DNA of 64,000 bases from Burkholderia anthina (GTDB lineage: Bacteria > Pseudomonadota > Gammaproteobacteria > Burkholderiales > Burkholderiaceae): the NCBI RefSeq assembly GCF_001547525.1, contig NZ_CM003768.1, positions 2,542,001-2,606,000 of the forward strand, read 5' to 3'. The first letter of the stretch is position 1. Each line of letters begins with the position of its first letter. Made by a program: the position numbers and the translations under genes. Shown here in pieces: positions 35,515-44,457 of the stretch. The notes under the pieces were generated by a model that saw only the letters and a program-made list of their open reading frames with translations, did no database searches and was not told where the DNA came from.

Positions 35515-38500
35515 ATGTCTTATTTGAAACGTCTTTTCAGATGGTTGGTCTCGTGGCGGATGCTGGCGTGCGTGGCGATTCTGCTGGCATGCGTGGCGGT
35601 CTGGTTTCTGGGGCCGCTGTTCGTGTTCGGAGAGCTGCATCCGTTCGCCGGCGCCGTGATCCGCTCGATCGTGATCGCGCTGTTGGCGGGCCTGCTCGTC
35701 CTGTGGCTGAGAAGGTGGCCGCTGAGTCCGGTCTGGGTGATCGCGCTTTGCGTCGCGCTCTGGCACGTCGGCCCGCTGTTCGGGTTCGCGGAGCATCATC
35801 CGCTCCAGCCGATCTGGGTGCGCGTGTTGATCGTCGCGGCGATCGTGTTCTGCTACGCGCTCTACGGTCTGTACAAGTTGTGGCAGGCGTTGCGGTCGAA
35901 CGATGCGCTGCTGAAGCGCTTTCTCGAGCCGAAAGGGGACGAGCCGGCCGAAATCGGCCGCGACGAAGTGCGCGCGGTTGCGATGGTGGTGTCCAAGGCC
36001 ATCGCGCAGTTGAAGCGCTTGCGCGGCGGCACGCTCGGATGGCGTCGCCTGCTCGAGGTGGACCGTCATCTGTACGGGCTGCCGTGGTACATGATGCTCG
36101 GTACGCCAGGGGCCGGGAAGACGACCGCGATCCTCGGGTCGGGCCTGCAGTTTCCGTTGACCGACCAGATGGCGGCGGTGTCCGCGCACGGGATCGAGCA
36201 CACCGCGAACTGCGAATGGTGGTTCGCGAACGAGGCGGTGCTGATCGACACCGCAGGTCGCTATGTCGAACAGGACGACGCGCGCGAAGAAACGGCTACG
36301 ACGGTCAACGCCGCGGAATGGAAGGCGTTGCTCGGCCAGTTGCGCAAGCATCGGCCGCGCGCGCCGCTCAATGGCGCGATCCTGACCGTGAGCGTGGCGG
36401 ACCTGGTCAACCGGTCGGAAGTCGAGCGCACCGCACTCGCGGCGAGCTTGCGGGCCCGGCTCGGCGAACTGCGCCAGCAACTCGGGATTCGCTTCCCCGT
36501 CTACGTATTCGTCACGAAGCTGGATCTGTTGCCGGGCTTTACCGAGTATTTCCAGTCGTTGACGGCTGACGGGCGCACGCAGATCTGGGGTTTCACGCTG
36601 CCGTGCGACGAGTCGGGCGCGGCGAGCGTCGACGGGCTGCGACGTCACTGCATGCGTGAACTGACGCTGCTGGAAGCGCGGGTCGACGCCGGCTTGAACA
36701 ACCGCTTGCTCGAAGAATACGAGGGAGAGCGCCGCAAGCGGCTGTACCCGCTGGCACAGGAGTTCCGCAGCCTGTCGGCGTTGCTCGCGGATCTGGTGGA
36801 ACTGGTGTTCCTCGATTCCCGCTACGACGACGCGCAGTTGCAGAACATGCTGCGCGGCGTCTATTTCACGAGCGCCGAGCAGACGGATCAGGTGATGACC
36901 GTCGACCGCGACACGGTGCTGCAGCGCCTGAGGCGCAAGCTGGCACGCCTGCGTACGACCAGCGACACGGCAGCGCACGTGCGTGGCGACGATGCGATCG
37001 CCGGCCATCGCAGCTACTTCCTGCGCAACGTGTTCCAGCACGTGATCGTGCCGGAGGCGCATCTGGTCCGCGCAGATCTGAAGTGGGAGATTCGCTTCAG
37101 AACGATGCGCTGGGCGGGCCATCTGCTGACCGTGGCCCTGTTCGTCTGGCTCGCGTTTTCGCTCACGGTGAGCTACGAAAACAACCGGAACTATCTGTCC
37201 GCGATTTCCGGCAAGACGTCGGCGCTGGCCGCGCGGGCCGCGGCATACAACAAGGCACCGAAAGCAGCGGCGATCGGCGGCCTGCTGGACAGATCGAGGG
37301 ATCTCCCGCGCCACGGCGATCTCGATCTCGATGCACCGGGCCTTGCGTACCGCTACGGCCTTTATGTGGTCCCGGCCATCGTCTCGGCGTCGGATACGAC
37401 CTATCTGAGCCTGTTGCAGCAGACGTTGATGCCGCAGATCGTGGCGCGCGTCGAAGGCGATCTGAACACGCAGATCGCCGCGCAACACCCGGACGATGTA
37501 TACCGCACGCTGACCATCTACCTGATGTTGTACGAAGCCGGGCGTTACGACGCGAAGGCCGTCCGGGCCTGGGTGCTGCGGGACTGGGAGCGCGCCGACA
37601 GCGCGGCGGCGATGGGCGGCCGCAATGCGATGACGCGGCACCTGGAGGCGCTGTTCGTCGACGGCCGCCCGGTCAAACCTTCCATGAAGCAGGATGCCGC
37701 GCTCGTGCAGCGCGCACGCCTCTTCCTGAGCCAGAACCCCGCGCCGAGGCGGCTGTACGAGCGGGCGATCGGCGCGATGCAGAAGGAGGCGCCCGAAAAC
37801 TTCACGCTCGCGCAGGCGCTCGGGCTGCAGGGCGCGTCGCTTTTCAAGCTCGTGGATGGGTCGCGCTTCGAGCAAGGCGTGCCGGGGCTTTACACGTACG
37901 ACGGTTATCACGCGTTGTTCAGTCAGCGTCTGCCCGAATTTCTCACGCGCGCGCAAGACGACGACGATTGGGTCATGGGGCGCACGTCGAAGCGCAACGA
38001 TCTCGTGGCATCGATACAGGGCACCCGGATCGTGGCGGCCAGATCGTCGCTCGCCGACGAGATTCGCCGCCAGTATTTGATCGATTACGGAAACTACTGG
38101 CAGCAGTTTCTCGCCGACATTCGGCCGGCCACGAGCGGCGAGAACGGCCGGGACGGCACGCTGGCGCTCGACCAGGCGACGCTGCGCGCACTCGCCGCCC
38201 CTGATTCGCCGCTGGTGAGGCTGGCGCGCGCGGTGGTCCGGGAAACGTCGCTGTCGGTCATCGATGCACCGGAGCCGTCGTCGCTGAACGACCTCGCGCT
38301 GGCAGCGGTCGGCCGGCGATCCTCGGCGGCGCGAACGGCGGCGGTCGAAGCCGGGAAGATCGCCGCGCAGCGGCCGGAAACGCGACTCGAGAAGGAGTTC
38401 GTCGACAACCGCTTTGCGGCGTTGCGCGAAGTCACCACCGGGCAAGCCGACACCGGCAGCGGTCCGGCGATGACGGACAAGCCGATTTCGGTGGGCGGCA

Positions 38501-39423
38501 AGGCCTTGCAGCTCGACGCGATCCTGACGTTGATCAACGAGCAATACACGCGTCTCGTCGTCGCGAGCAACGCACTGTCGGCCAACAGCATGCCGCCGGC
38601 GCTGGATATCGGCACGACGCTACAGACGGAAGCCGAAAAGCTGCCGGCGCCATTGCGGCTCGTCCTGGGCGGTATCGCGACGCAGGTGGCGGACAAGGTC
38701 GGGCAGGAGGTCGGCGGGCTGCTCGCGATGCAGGTCGATACGAGTGTCGGGCAAACCTGCCGGCGCACCATCGACGGCAAATACCCGTTCGTGCGCAGCA
38801 GCCAGGAAGTCGACGTGGAGGACTTCAACCGGATGTTCGCAAGCGGCGGCGTATTCGACGAGTTCTTTCAGAAATCGCTGGCGAGCTACGTCGATACGAA
38901 CGCGAAGCCGTGGCGCTACAAGTCACTGAGCCCCGGCATGCCGCCGATCAAGGGGCCGAGCCTCGCACCGTTCGAGCGTGCGGCGGCGATCCGCGAAGTG
39001 TTCTTCCGCGATCAGGGTGCAAAACGGATGGCGTGGAAGATGGATGCGAAGGTGGCCGCGATCGACCCGGAGATCACCGAATTGCTGATTGACGTCGACG
39101 GTCAGACGCAGCGCTACGTGCACGGCCCGGTCACGCCGTTCGCGCTGAGCTGGCCCGGGCCGCGCGGCGGTGCGGTAGCGGAGATCGCGGCAAGGCCGGC
39201 GATCCGACCGGATACGTCGACGATCGTCGCGACGGGGCCCTGGGCGCTGTTCCGGTTGATCGAGCGCGGCCAGTTGACCGGCACGGCATCGGCCAGCCGC
39301 CTGACGCTCGCGTTCGATTTCGATGGTCGGCATGCGGCGCTCGAGCTGATGACGAGCGGGCAGTCGAATCCGCTGACGAGCAATCTGCTGACGGGCTTTC
39401 ATTGCCCTGGGGGGCTCGCGTGA
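35515..39423 (+). CDS. tssM: T6SS inner-membrane protein TssM (IcmF)
   Basis: A 1302-residue protein that forms the trans-envelope channel with TssL and TssJ. Membrane segments lie at about 18-35, 45-65 and 103-122, then a cytoplasmic NTPase-like domain with an intact Walker A GTPGAGKT (residues 196-203), a further membrane segment at about 537-556 (LTVALFVWLAFSLTVSYEN) and a large periplasmic part. The C-terminal beta domain that contacts TssJ ends NLLTGFHCPGGLA. The intact Walker A suggests nucleotide binding, which is not universal among TssM proteins. It overlaps tagF (GTGA). Confidence 0.96.
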   Translation: MSYLKRLFRWLVSWRMLACVAILLACVAVWFLGPLFVFGELHPFAGAVIRSIVIALLAGLLVLWLRRWPLSPVWVIALCVALWHVGPLFGFAEHHPLQPIWVRVLIVAAIVFCYALYGLYKLWQALRSNDALLKRFLEPKGDEPAEIGRDEVRAVAMVVSKAIAQLKRLRGGTLGWRRLLEVDRHLYGLPWYMMLGTPGAGKTTAILGSGLQFPLTDQMAAVSAHGIEHTANCEWWFANEAVLIDTAGRYVEQDDAREETATTVNAAEWKALLGQLRKHRPRAPLNGAILTVSVADLVNRSEVERTALAASLRARLGELRQQLGIRFPVYVFVTKLDLLPGFTEYFQSLTADGRTQIWGFTLPCDESGAASVDGLRRHCMRELTLLEARVDAGLNNRLLEEYEGERRKRLYPLAQEFRSLSALLADLVELVFLDSRYDDAQLQNMLRGVYFTSAEQTDQVMTVDRDTVLQRLRRKLARLRTTSDTAAHVRGDDAIAGHRSYFLRNVFQHVIVPEAHLVRADLKWEIRFRTMRWAGHLLTVALFVWLAFSLTVSYENNRNYLSAISGKTSALAARAAAYNKAPKAAAIGGLLDRSRDLPRHGDLDLDAPGLAYRYGLYVVPAIVSASDTTYLSLLQQTLMPQIVARVEGDLNTQIAAQHPDDVYRTLTIYLMLYEAGRYDAKAVRAWVLRDWERADSAAAMGGRNAMTRHLEALFVDGRPVKPSMKQDAALVQRARLFLSQNPAPRRLYERAIGAMQKEAPENFTLAQALGLQGASLFKLVDGSRFEQGVPGLYTYDGYHALFSQRLPEFLTRAQDDDDWVMGRTSKRNDLVASIQGTRIVAARSSLADEIRRQYLIDYGNYWQQFLADIRPATSGENGRDGTLALDQATLRALAAPDSPLVRLARAVVRETSLSVIDAPEPSSLNDLALAAVGRRSSAARTAAVEAGKIAAQRPETRLEKEFVDNRFAALREVTTGQADTGSGPAMTDKPISVGGKALQLDAILTLINEQYTRLVVASNALSANSMPPALDIGTTLQTEAEKLPAPLRLVLGGIATQVADKVGQEVGGLLAMQVDTSVGQTCRRTIDGKYPFVRSSQEVDVEDFNRMFASGGVFDEFFQKSLASYVDTNAKPWRYKSLSPGMPPIKGPSLAPFERAAAIREVFFRDQGAKRMAWKMDAKVAAIDPEITELLIDVDGQTQRYVHGPVTPFALSWPGPRGGAVAEIAARPAIRPDTSTIVATGPWALFRLIERGQLTGTASASRLTLAFDFDGRHAALELMTSGQSNPLTSNLLTGFHCPGGLA

Positions 39424-40205
39424 CGGTCGGCATGCCGGCGCTGTGGGGGCGCCTTCCCGCGTCGGTCGAGCACATCCGGCACCGCACGACCGTCATGCAG
39501 GCTCTTCAATGGCAACACTGGCTGAAGCGTCATCCCGAGTGGGCGGCGCATCTGTCCGGCGAAGGCGGCACACATGCGTTGCCGTGGAGTTTCGTGCTGA
39601 CGCCCGCCTGTTCGCCGTTCGCCGATGGGCGATATGTCGTCGGCGTGATGGCCGCTTCGTGCGATCGGGCCGGACGGCGGCATCCATGCATTGTCTGCTG
39701 CACCGTGTCGCGCCGCTGGCTGGAGCGCCGGCTGCGCGAGCCGCGCGGCGTGTTGTTCCAGATGGCGCGCTTGCTGGCGAGGTACGTGCCGCCGCGTGCG
39801 CAACCGGCCGATCCGGATCGCTTCGTGTCGTCGTTGTACGCGCAACTTGATGCGCTGTGGGACGCGGCGCACGCATTCGTATGGCCGCGCATGGGCGGGC
39901 GCGGCCGAAAGGCGGTCGTGCCGTCCGCGGATTCAGAAATTCAAGGGGCGGGCTGCGGCGACGATCCCGCGCGCGTGCTGACCGGCGTGCCCGAGGTGCC
40001 GTGGGCGGCGTGGCCGCGGTGTACGACGCAGCGCGAAGGCGGGTGGTTCTGGCAACAGGACGATCGCGGCGGTTTCGTCGATCAGAGGCGGATCGCCGGT
40101 TTGCCGGCGGGCGCGGCGGCGATCGCGCGCGACGCCGACGAACCGGATTCGGATTGCACCGTCGATGTCGAGCAAGAGCGGATTCATGAACATACGGAAC
40201 GCTGA
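39420..40205 (+). CDS. tagF: T6SS-associated protein TagF
   Basis: A 261-residue cytoplasmic protein with a TagF-like N-terminal part: MPALWGRLPASVEHIRHR corresponds to the usual W-x-GKLP-x-x-GDFV start, in diverged form. In other systems TagF represses assembly and is relieved by a phosphorylation pathway; no PpkA kinase or PppA phosphatase gene is seen in this window. The GTG at 39420 overlaps the tssM stop as GTGA, which decides the start; an ATG at 39432 is possible. It overlaps the next gene by 20 bases. Confidence 0.8.
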   Translation: MTVGMPALWGRLPASVEHIRHRTTVMQALQWQHWLKRHPEWAAHLSGEGGTHALPWSFVLTPACSPFADGRYVVGVMAASCDRAGRRHPCIVCCTVSRRWLERRLREPRGVLFQMARLLARYVPPRAQPADPDRFVSSLYAQLDALWDAAHAFVWPRMGGRGRKAVVPSADSEIQGAGCGDDPARVLTGVPEVPWAAWPRCTTQREGGWFWQQDDRGGFVDQRRIAGLPAGAAAIARDADEPDSDCTVDVEQERIHEHTER

Positions 40206-40749
40206 TACATACACGTTCGATCAATTGCCGTGCGAGCACGAGCAGGGCACGCGTGCGCTGGAGCGGGCGATTGCTTCGAATTGCACGACCTTGCGCAGCC
40301 GACACCGCGAATATCGCGAGATTGTCGCGTTTCGTCGCACGCCGCACATCAAGAAGCTCGAGCGCACGTTGTGGTTGGCTGCGTGGCAACTGCACGACGT
40401 GGACGACGCGAAGGTGGCCGCGCTATGCGCGAACGGCAACCTGGCGACGATCGCGAGCATGCTGGCCGAATGGTTAGGCGTACATGCCGCGCCGGTCGAG
40501 TGGGTGGCGGGAATCGATCCCGGCGGCGGCGCGCCGCTGGTGCCGGGCGTGCGCGCGGTCTACTGCATGCGCCGCGTCGTTGCATTCGGACGGAAGGTGA
40601 TCGATGCGCGCGACGCGAGCGATCTCGACCTGGCCGCAAGCTATCTGGTCGATGCCGCGACGAGTATCGGCGCCGATTTGCTGATCGACGTGCTGCTGAA
40701 GCTTGCGGCGGTGCGTGTCCGGTATCCGGCGCGCGCATCCGGCACATGA
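40186..40749 (+). CDS. Hypothetical protein encoded within the T6SS operon
   Basis: A 187-residue protein I do not recognise. It begins MNIRNADTYTFDQLPCEHEQ, is mostly helical in appearance, has no signal peptide or membrane segment, and carries Arg/His-rich stretches (LRSRHREYREIVAFRRTPH). The second half, RAVYCMRRVVAFGRKVIDAR and LADLLIDVLLKLAAVRVRYP-like segments, is more hydrophobic. It overlaps tagF by 20 bases and precedes vgrG by 94 bases. The position suggests an adaptor or chaperone for the VgrG/PAAR/Rhs cargo, but the sequence gives no direct proof. Confidence 0.65.
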   Translation: MNIRNADTYTFDQLPCEHEQGTRALERAIASNCTTLRSRHREYREIVAFRRTPHIKKLERTLWLAAWQLHDVDDAKVAALCANGNLATIASMLAEWLGVHAAPVEWVAGIDPGGGAPLVPGVRAVYCMRRVVAFGRKVIDARDASDLDLAASYLVDAATSIGADLLIDVLLKLAAVRVRYPARASGT

Positions 40750-40843
40750 CGCAGGCAACCGCAGGGCGGCGCCATACGGCGGCTGCATGCGGATATAGGG
40801 CAATGCGCGTGGGCGCATCTTTGTTTTGGGTAAGTGGGAGCGA

Positions 40844-43800
40844 ATGGATCGCATGTCAATCAATTCTTCGGAAGGACTGATCAATCAGGAGCGCACGGTG
40901 GTGATTCGCAGCGATGCGATGCCACGGCTGCTTGGCAAGCCCGCGCTCCGATTCCTGTCGCTTCGCGGTGGAGAGCATCTCGGGAAACTTTACACGTACG
41001 AGGTGCTGCTGCGCACGCCGGACGATTTTCACGTGCCGTTGTCGACCAGTGCGAATCTCGATCTGAAGGCGATGATCGGCACCGAGATGACCGTCAGTGT
41101 GCAATTGGAGGGCATCGGGACGGGTGTGGAAGGCGGTGTCGGCGCCGGCGGGCGGGAAATCAGCGGCCTCGTCGTGAAAGCGGGTTTCCTGCGCACGGAA
41201 GGGCGCTACAACGTTTACCGCATCGTGTTGCGGCCGTGGCTCTGGCTCGCCACGCTGACGAGCGACTACAAGATCTTTCAGGACAAGACGGTGGTCGAGA
41301 TCATCGACACCGTGCTGAGCGATTACCCGTATCCGGTCGACAAGCGGCTCGACGTCGACAAGTACACGGTGCAGGGCGAGAGTACGCGCAATGAGCCGCG
41401 GGCATTCCAGGTGCAATACGGCGAGACGGATTTCGATTTTATCCAGCGCCTGATGGAGGAGTGGGGGATCTACTGGTTCTTCGAGCACTCGGACGGCAAG
41501 CACCGGCTCGTGCTGTGCGATCACATCGGCGCGCATCGCCGCTCGCCGAGTGCCGCCTATCACGAAATCAGGCACCACCCGGAAGGCGGCAAGATCGACA
41601 TCGAGTATCTGAATTATTTCTCGACGGACGAATCGCTGCGGCCGGGGCGCGTGGTGGTCGACGATTTCGACTTCACGCGGCCGAGGGCGCAGCTCGTGAC
41701 GTCGAACCATCAGCCGCGCGAAACGAACTGGGGCGAAGGCGAACTGTTCGAGTGGCCCGGCGACTATACCGATAGCAAGCATGGCGATCTCATCAGCCGC
41801 GTCCGGATGGAAGAGCGCCGTGCGCCCGGCACGCGCGCGTTCGGCAAGGGCAACGTGCGCGGCCTCGCGTGCGGCCAGACCTTCACGCTGACGAAACACA
41901 AGCACGAGGAAGCCAACCGCGAGTATCTGATCATCGAAGCGGCGTTGATGCTGACCGAAATCGCCGACGAATCCGGCAGCGGTTACCGGTACGAATGCAA
42001 TAACGAGCTGATCGTACAACCGACGAGCGAAGTGTTCCGGATGCCGCGCGAGACGCCGAAGCCGACCACGAGTGGCCCGCAGTCGGCGATCGTCGTGGGT
42101 CCGCCGGGACACGAAGTGTGGACGGACGAGTTCGGCCGCGTGAAGGTGCGCTTCCTGTGGGACCGGTATGCGCGCAACGACGCGACGGATTCGTGCTGGG
42201 TGCGTGTCAGCCAGGCATGGGCAGGCGTGAATTTCGGTGGCATCTATATCCCGCGCATCGGGCAGGAGGTGATCGTCGGCTTCATGAACGGCGATCCGGA
42301 TCGTCCGTTGATTCTCGGCAGCCTGTACAACACCGTGACGCCGCCTCCGTGGGATCTGCCCGGAGAAGCGACGAAGAGCGGCTTCAAGAGCAAGACGATC
42401 ACCGGCGGCCGCGAAAACTACAGCGGGATTCGCTTCGAAGACAAGAAGGGCGCCGAGGAATTCCACATGCAGGCGGAGCGGGACATGAACCGCCTGACGA
42501 AGCGCAACGAGTCGCTCACGGTCGGTGCGAGTCTGTCGGTCGGCGTCGCGCTGACACACACGCGCGCGGTGGGCGGCATGTTCACCAGCATCGTGGGCGG
42601 CGCCGCCAGCTACGCGGTGGGCGGCGCCGAGTCGACGATGATCGGCGGTGCTTGTGCGCTGAACGTCGGCGGCGCGTATGCGATTGCGGTGGGCGGTGCG
42701 ATGTCGACGTCGGTGGGCGGTGCCTATGCGCTGAACGTCGGTGGTGCGCTTTCCATCGTGTGCGGTGCGTCGGCCATCAACATGACGGCCGACGGCACGA
42801 TCAAGCTGGTCGGCACGAAGATCCGGATCGTCGGCAGCAATGAGGTCGTGGTTCAGGGTTCGCCGCTGCAGTTGAATCCTGGATGTGGCGACGGCTGTGC
42901 GGGCGGCGGCGGTGGGGGCGGGGCGATTCCGCCGATTCCATTCCCGACCTTCATGTTCAAGATGACCAAGCCGATTCTGCCGCCGCCGCCGCCGCCGCCG
43001 ACGGTTGTTCCGCCGCCGCCGAGCGTTGCACCACCGCCGCCGACCGAGCCGCCGCCGCCGAGTGTCGAGCCGCCGCCGCCGAGTATCGAGCCGCCGCCGC
43101 CGAGTATCGAGCCGCCGCCGCCGAGTATCGAGCCGCCGCCGCCGAGTATCGAGCCGCCGCCGCCGAGTATCGAGCCGCCGCCGCCGAGTATCGAGCCGCC
43201 GCCGCCGAGTGTCGAGCCGCCGCCGCCGAGTGAGACGCCGCCGCCGAGCGAGCTGCCGCCGCCGAGCGAGACGCCGCCGCCGAGCGAGCTGCCGCCGCCG
43301 AGCGAGCTGCCGCCGCCGAGCGAGCTGCCGCCGCCGAGCGAGACGCCGCCGCCGAGCGAGACGCCGCCGCCGAGCGAGACGCCGCCGCCGAGCGAGCTGC
43401 CGCCGCCGAGCGAAACGCCGCCGCCGAGCGAGACGCCGCCGCCAAGCGAGCTGCCTCCGCCAAGCGAGACGCCGCCGCCGAGCGAAACGCCCCCGCCGAG
43501 CGAAACGCCGCCGCCAAGCGAAACGCCACCGCCGAGCGAGACGCCGCCGCCAAGCGAGACGCCGCCGCCGAGCGAGACGCCGCCGCCAAGCGAGCTGCCT
43601 CCGCCAAGCGAGACGCCGCCGCCAAGCGAGACGCCGCCGCCGAGCGAAACGCCGCCGCCGAGCGAAACGCCGCCGCCAAGCGAAACGCCACCGCCGAGCG
43701 AAACGCCGCCGCCGAGCGAGACGCCGCCGCCGAGCGAGACGCCTCCGCCGAGCGAAACGCCGCCGCCGAGCGAAACGCCGCCGCCGAGCGAAACGCCGCC

Positions 43801-44086
43801 GCCGAGCGAAACGCCGCCGCCGAGCGAAACGCCGCCGCCGAGCGAAACGCCGCCGCCGAGCGAAACGCCGCCGCCGAGCGAAACGCCGCCGCCGAGCGAA
43901 ACGCCGCCGCCGAGCGAAACGCCGCCGCCGAGCGAAACGCCGCCGCCGAGCGAAACGCCGCCGCCGAGCGAAACGCCGCCGCCGAGCGAAACGCCGCCGC
44001 CAAGCGAGACGCCTCCGCCAAGCGAGACGCCGCCGCCAAGCGAAGCGCCACCGCCGAGCGAAGAGCCACCGGAATCGGAATTCTGA
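40844..44086 (+). CDS. vgrG: T6SS spike protein VgrG (TssI) with a very long Pro-rich repeat tail
   Basis: A 1080-residue VgrG. The ATG at 40844 has GGGAG just upstream; the ATG at 40853 is an alternative. The gp27-like part (about 25-400) contains FQVQYGETDFDFIQRLMEEW and FEHSDGKHRLVLCD; the gp5 part has EVWTDEFGRVKVRFLWDRY and SCWVRVSQAWAG, and the beta-needle has repeated GGA motifs (SVGGAYALNVGGA) up to about 680. After a Gly-rich linker, residues 713-1080 are a Pro-rich tail: seven-residue PPPPSIE units, then 47 six-residue PPPSE-x units, mostly PPPSET. No enzyme domain is seen. The Pro-rich code needs elongation factor P. PAAR and rhs follow directly. Confidence 0.94.
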   Translation: MDRMSINSSEGLINQERTVVIRSDAMPRLLGKPALRFLSLRGGEHLGKLYTYEVLLRTPDDFHVPLSTSANLDLKAMIGTEMTVSVQLEGIGTGVEGGVGAGGREISGLVVKAGFLRTEGRYNVYRIVLRPWLWLATLTSDYKIFQDKTVVEIIDTVLSDYPYPVDKRLDVDKYTVQGESTRNEPRAFQVQYGETDFDFIQRLMEEWGIYWFFEHSDGKHRLVLCDHIGAHRRSPSAAYHEIRHHPEGGKIDIEYLNYFSTDESLRPGRVVVDDFDFTRPRAQLVTSNHQPRETNWGEGELFEWPGDYTDSKHGDLISRVRMEERRAPGTRAFGKGNVRGLACGQTFTLTKHKHEEANREYLIIEAALMLTEIADESGSGYRYECNNELIVQPTSEVFRMPRETPKPTTSGPQSAIVVGPPGHEVWTDEFGRVKVRFLWDRYARNDATDSCWVRVSQAWAGVNFGGIYIPRIGQEVIVGFMNGDPDRPLILGSLYNTVTPPPWDLPGEATKSGFKSKTITGGRENYSGIRFEDKKGAEEFHMQAERDMNRLTKRNESLTVGASLSVGVALTHTRAVGGMFTSIVGGAASYAVGGAESTMIGGACALNVGGAYAIAVGGAMSTSVGGAYALNVGGALSIVCGASAINMTADGTIKLVGTKIRIVGSNEVVVQGSPLQLNPGCGDGCAGGGGGGGAIPPIPFPTFMFKMTKPILPPPPPPPTVVPPPPSVAPPPPTEPPPPSVEPPPPSIEPPPPSIEPPPPSIEPPPPSIEPPPPSIEPPPPSIEPPPPSVEPPPPSETPPPSELPPPSETPPPSELPPPSELPPPSELPPPSETPPPSETPPPSETPPPSELPPPSETPPPSETPPPSELPPPSETPPPSETPPPSETPPPSETPPPSETPPPSETPPPSETPPPSELPPPSETPPPSETPPPSETPPPSETPPPSETPPPSETPPPSETPPPSETPPPSETPPPSETPPPSETPPPSETPPPSETPPPSETPPPSETPPPSETPPPSETPPPSETPPPSETPPPSETPPPSETPPPSETPPPSETPPPSETPPPSEAPPPSEEPPESEF
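42980..44083 (+). repeat. Large in-frame tandem repeat region (21-bp and 18-bp units) in vgrG
   Basis: About 1.1 kb coding for 368 residues. The first part uses 21-base units (PPPPSIE, PPPPSVE); from 43229 there are 47 units of exactly 18 bases coding PPPSE followed by T, L, A or E. Most are SET; SEL variants are scattered in the first half, while the second half is nearly uniform, which suggests recent expansion. All six frames stay open here because the units lack stop codons, producing long false ORFs. Confidence 0.97.
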
Positions 44087-44170
44087 TTGCGTGGCTAAAC
44101 CGTGTGTCGCCGCACCCTGCCCGGGTGCGGCGACACCAAAGTGATGGGTTTTACGGGGAGAGAAATCACC

Positions 44171-44437
44171 ATGAGCAATCCAGCAGCGAGAGTCGGTGAC
44201 GCGATCGGCCATGGCGGAGCGATCGTGACCGGTTCGGGTGACGTGTTCACCAACGGAATATCGGCCGCCTATGTCGGCAGCGCCGCGGTTTGCGGCCTTC
44301 ATTGTTCGGCCCAGGCCGTTGCGACCGGGTCGGGGTCCGTATTCATCAACGGTTCGCCGGCGGCTTTCGTTGCATGCTCGACGTCCTGCGGCGCCCCGGT
44401 CGCGTCGGGGTCGGGCGACGTGTTCATCGGCGGGTAA
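44171..44437 (+). CDS. PAAR-domain spike tip protein
   Basis: An 88-residue PAAR protein that caps the VgrG needle. It starts MSNPAARVGDAIGHGGAIV and repeats the motif SGDVFTNGISAAYVG, SGSVFINGSPAAFVA, SGSGDVFIGG, with the zinc-type His and Cys residues (HGG, LHC, CSTSC). The ATG at 44171 is the standard start; a longer frame upstream (from 44102) lacks PAAR features. There is no C-terminal extension, so it acts as an adaptor. It lies between vgrG and rhs. Confidence 0.92.
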   Translation: MSNPAARVGDAIGHGGAIVTGSGDVFTNGISAAYVGSAAVCGLHCSAQAVATGSGSVFINGSPAAFVACSTSCGAPVASGSGDVFIGG

Positions 44438-44457
44438 CGGCAGGTCAGGGAGTTCAA

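Noticed and set aside
34987..38544. Open frame of 1185 codons on the minus strand
   Set aside because: It lies fully antisense to tssL/tssM, whose protein is conserved and complete. Its product is Arg/His-rich, as expected from reading GC-rich genes on the wrong strand.
40856..44302. Open frame of 1148 codons on the minus strand, and frames of 370-379 codons on both strands over 42957-44144
   Set aside because: The vgrG repeat units contain no stop codon in any frame, so all frames stay open. The products are Arg- or Ala-rich low-complexity repeats; only the VgrG frame is continuous with a conserved domain.
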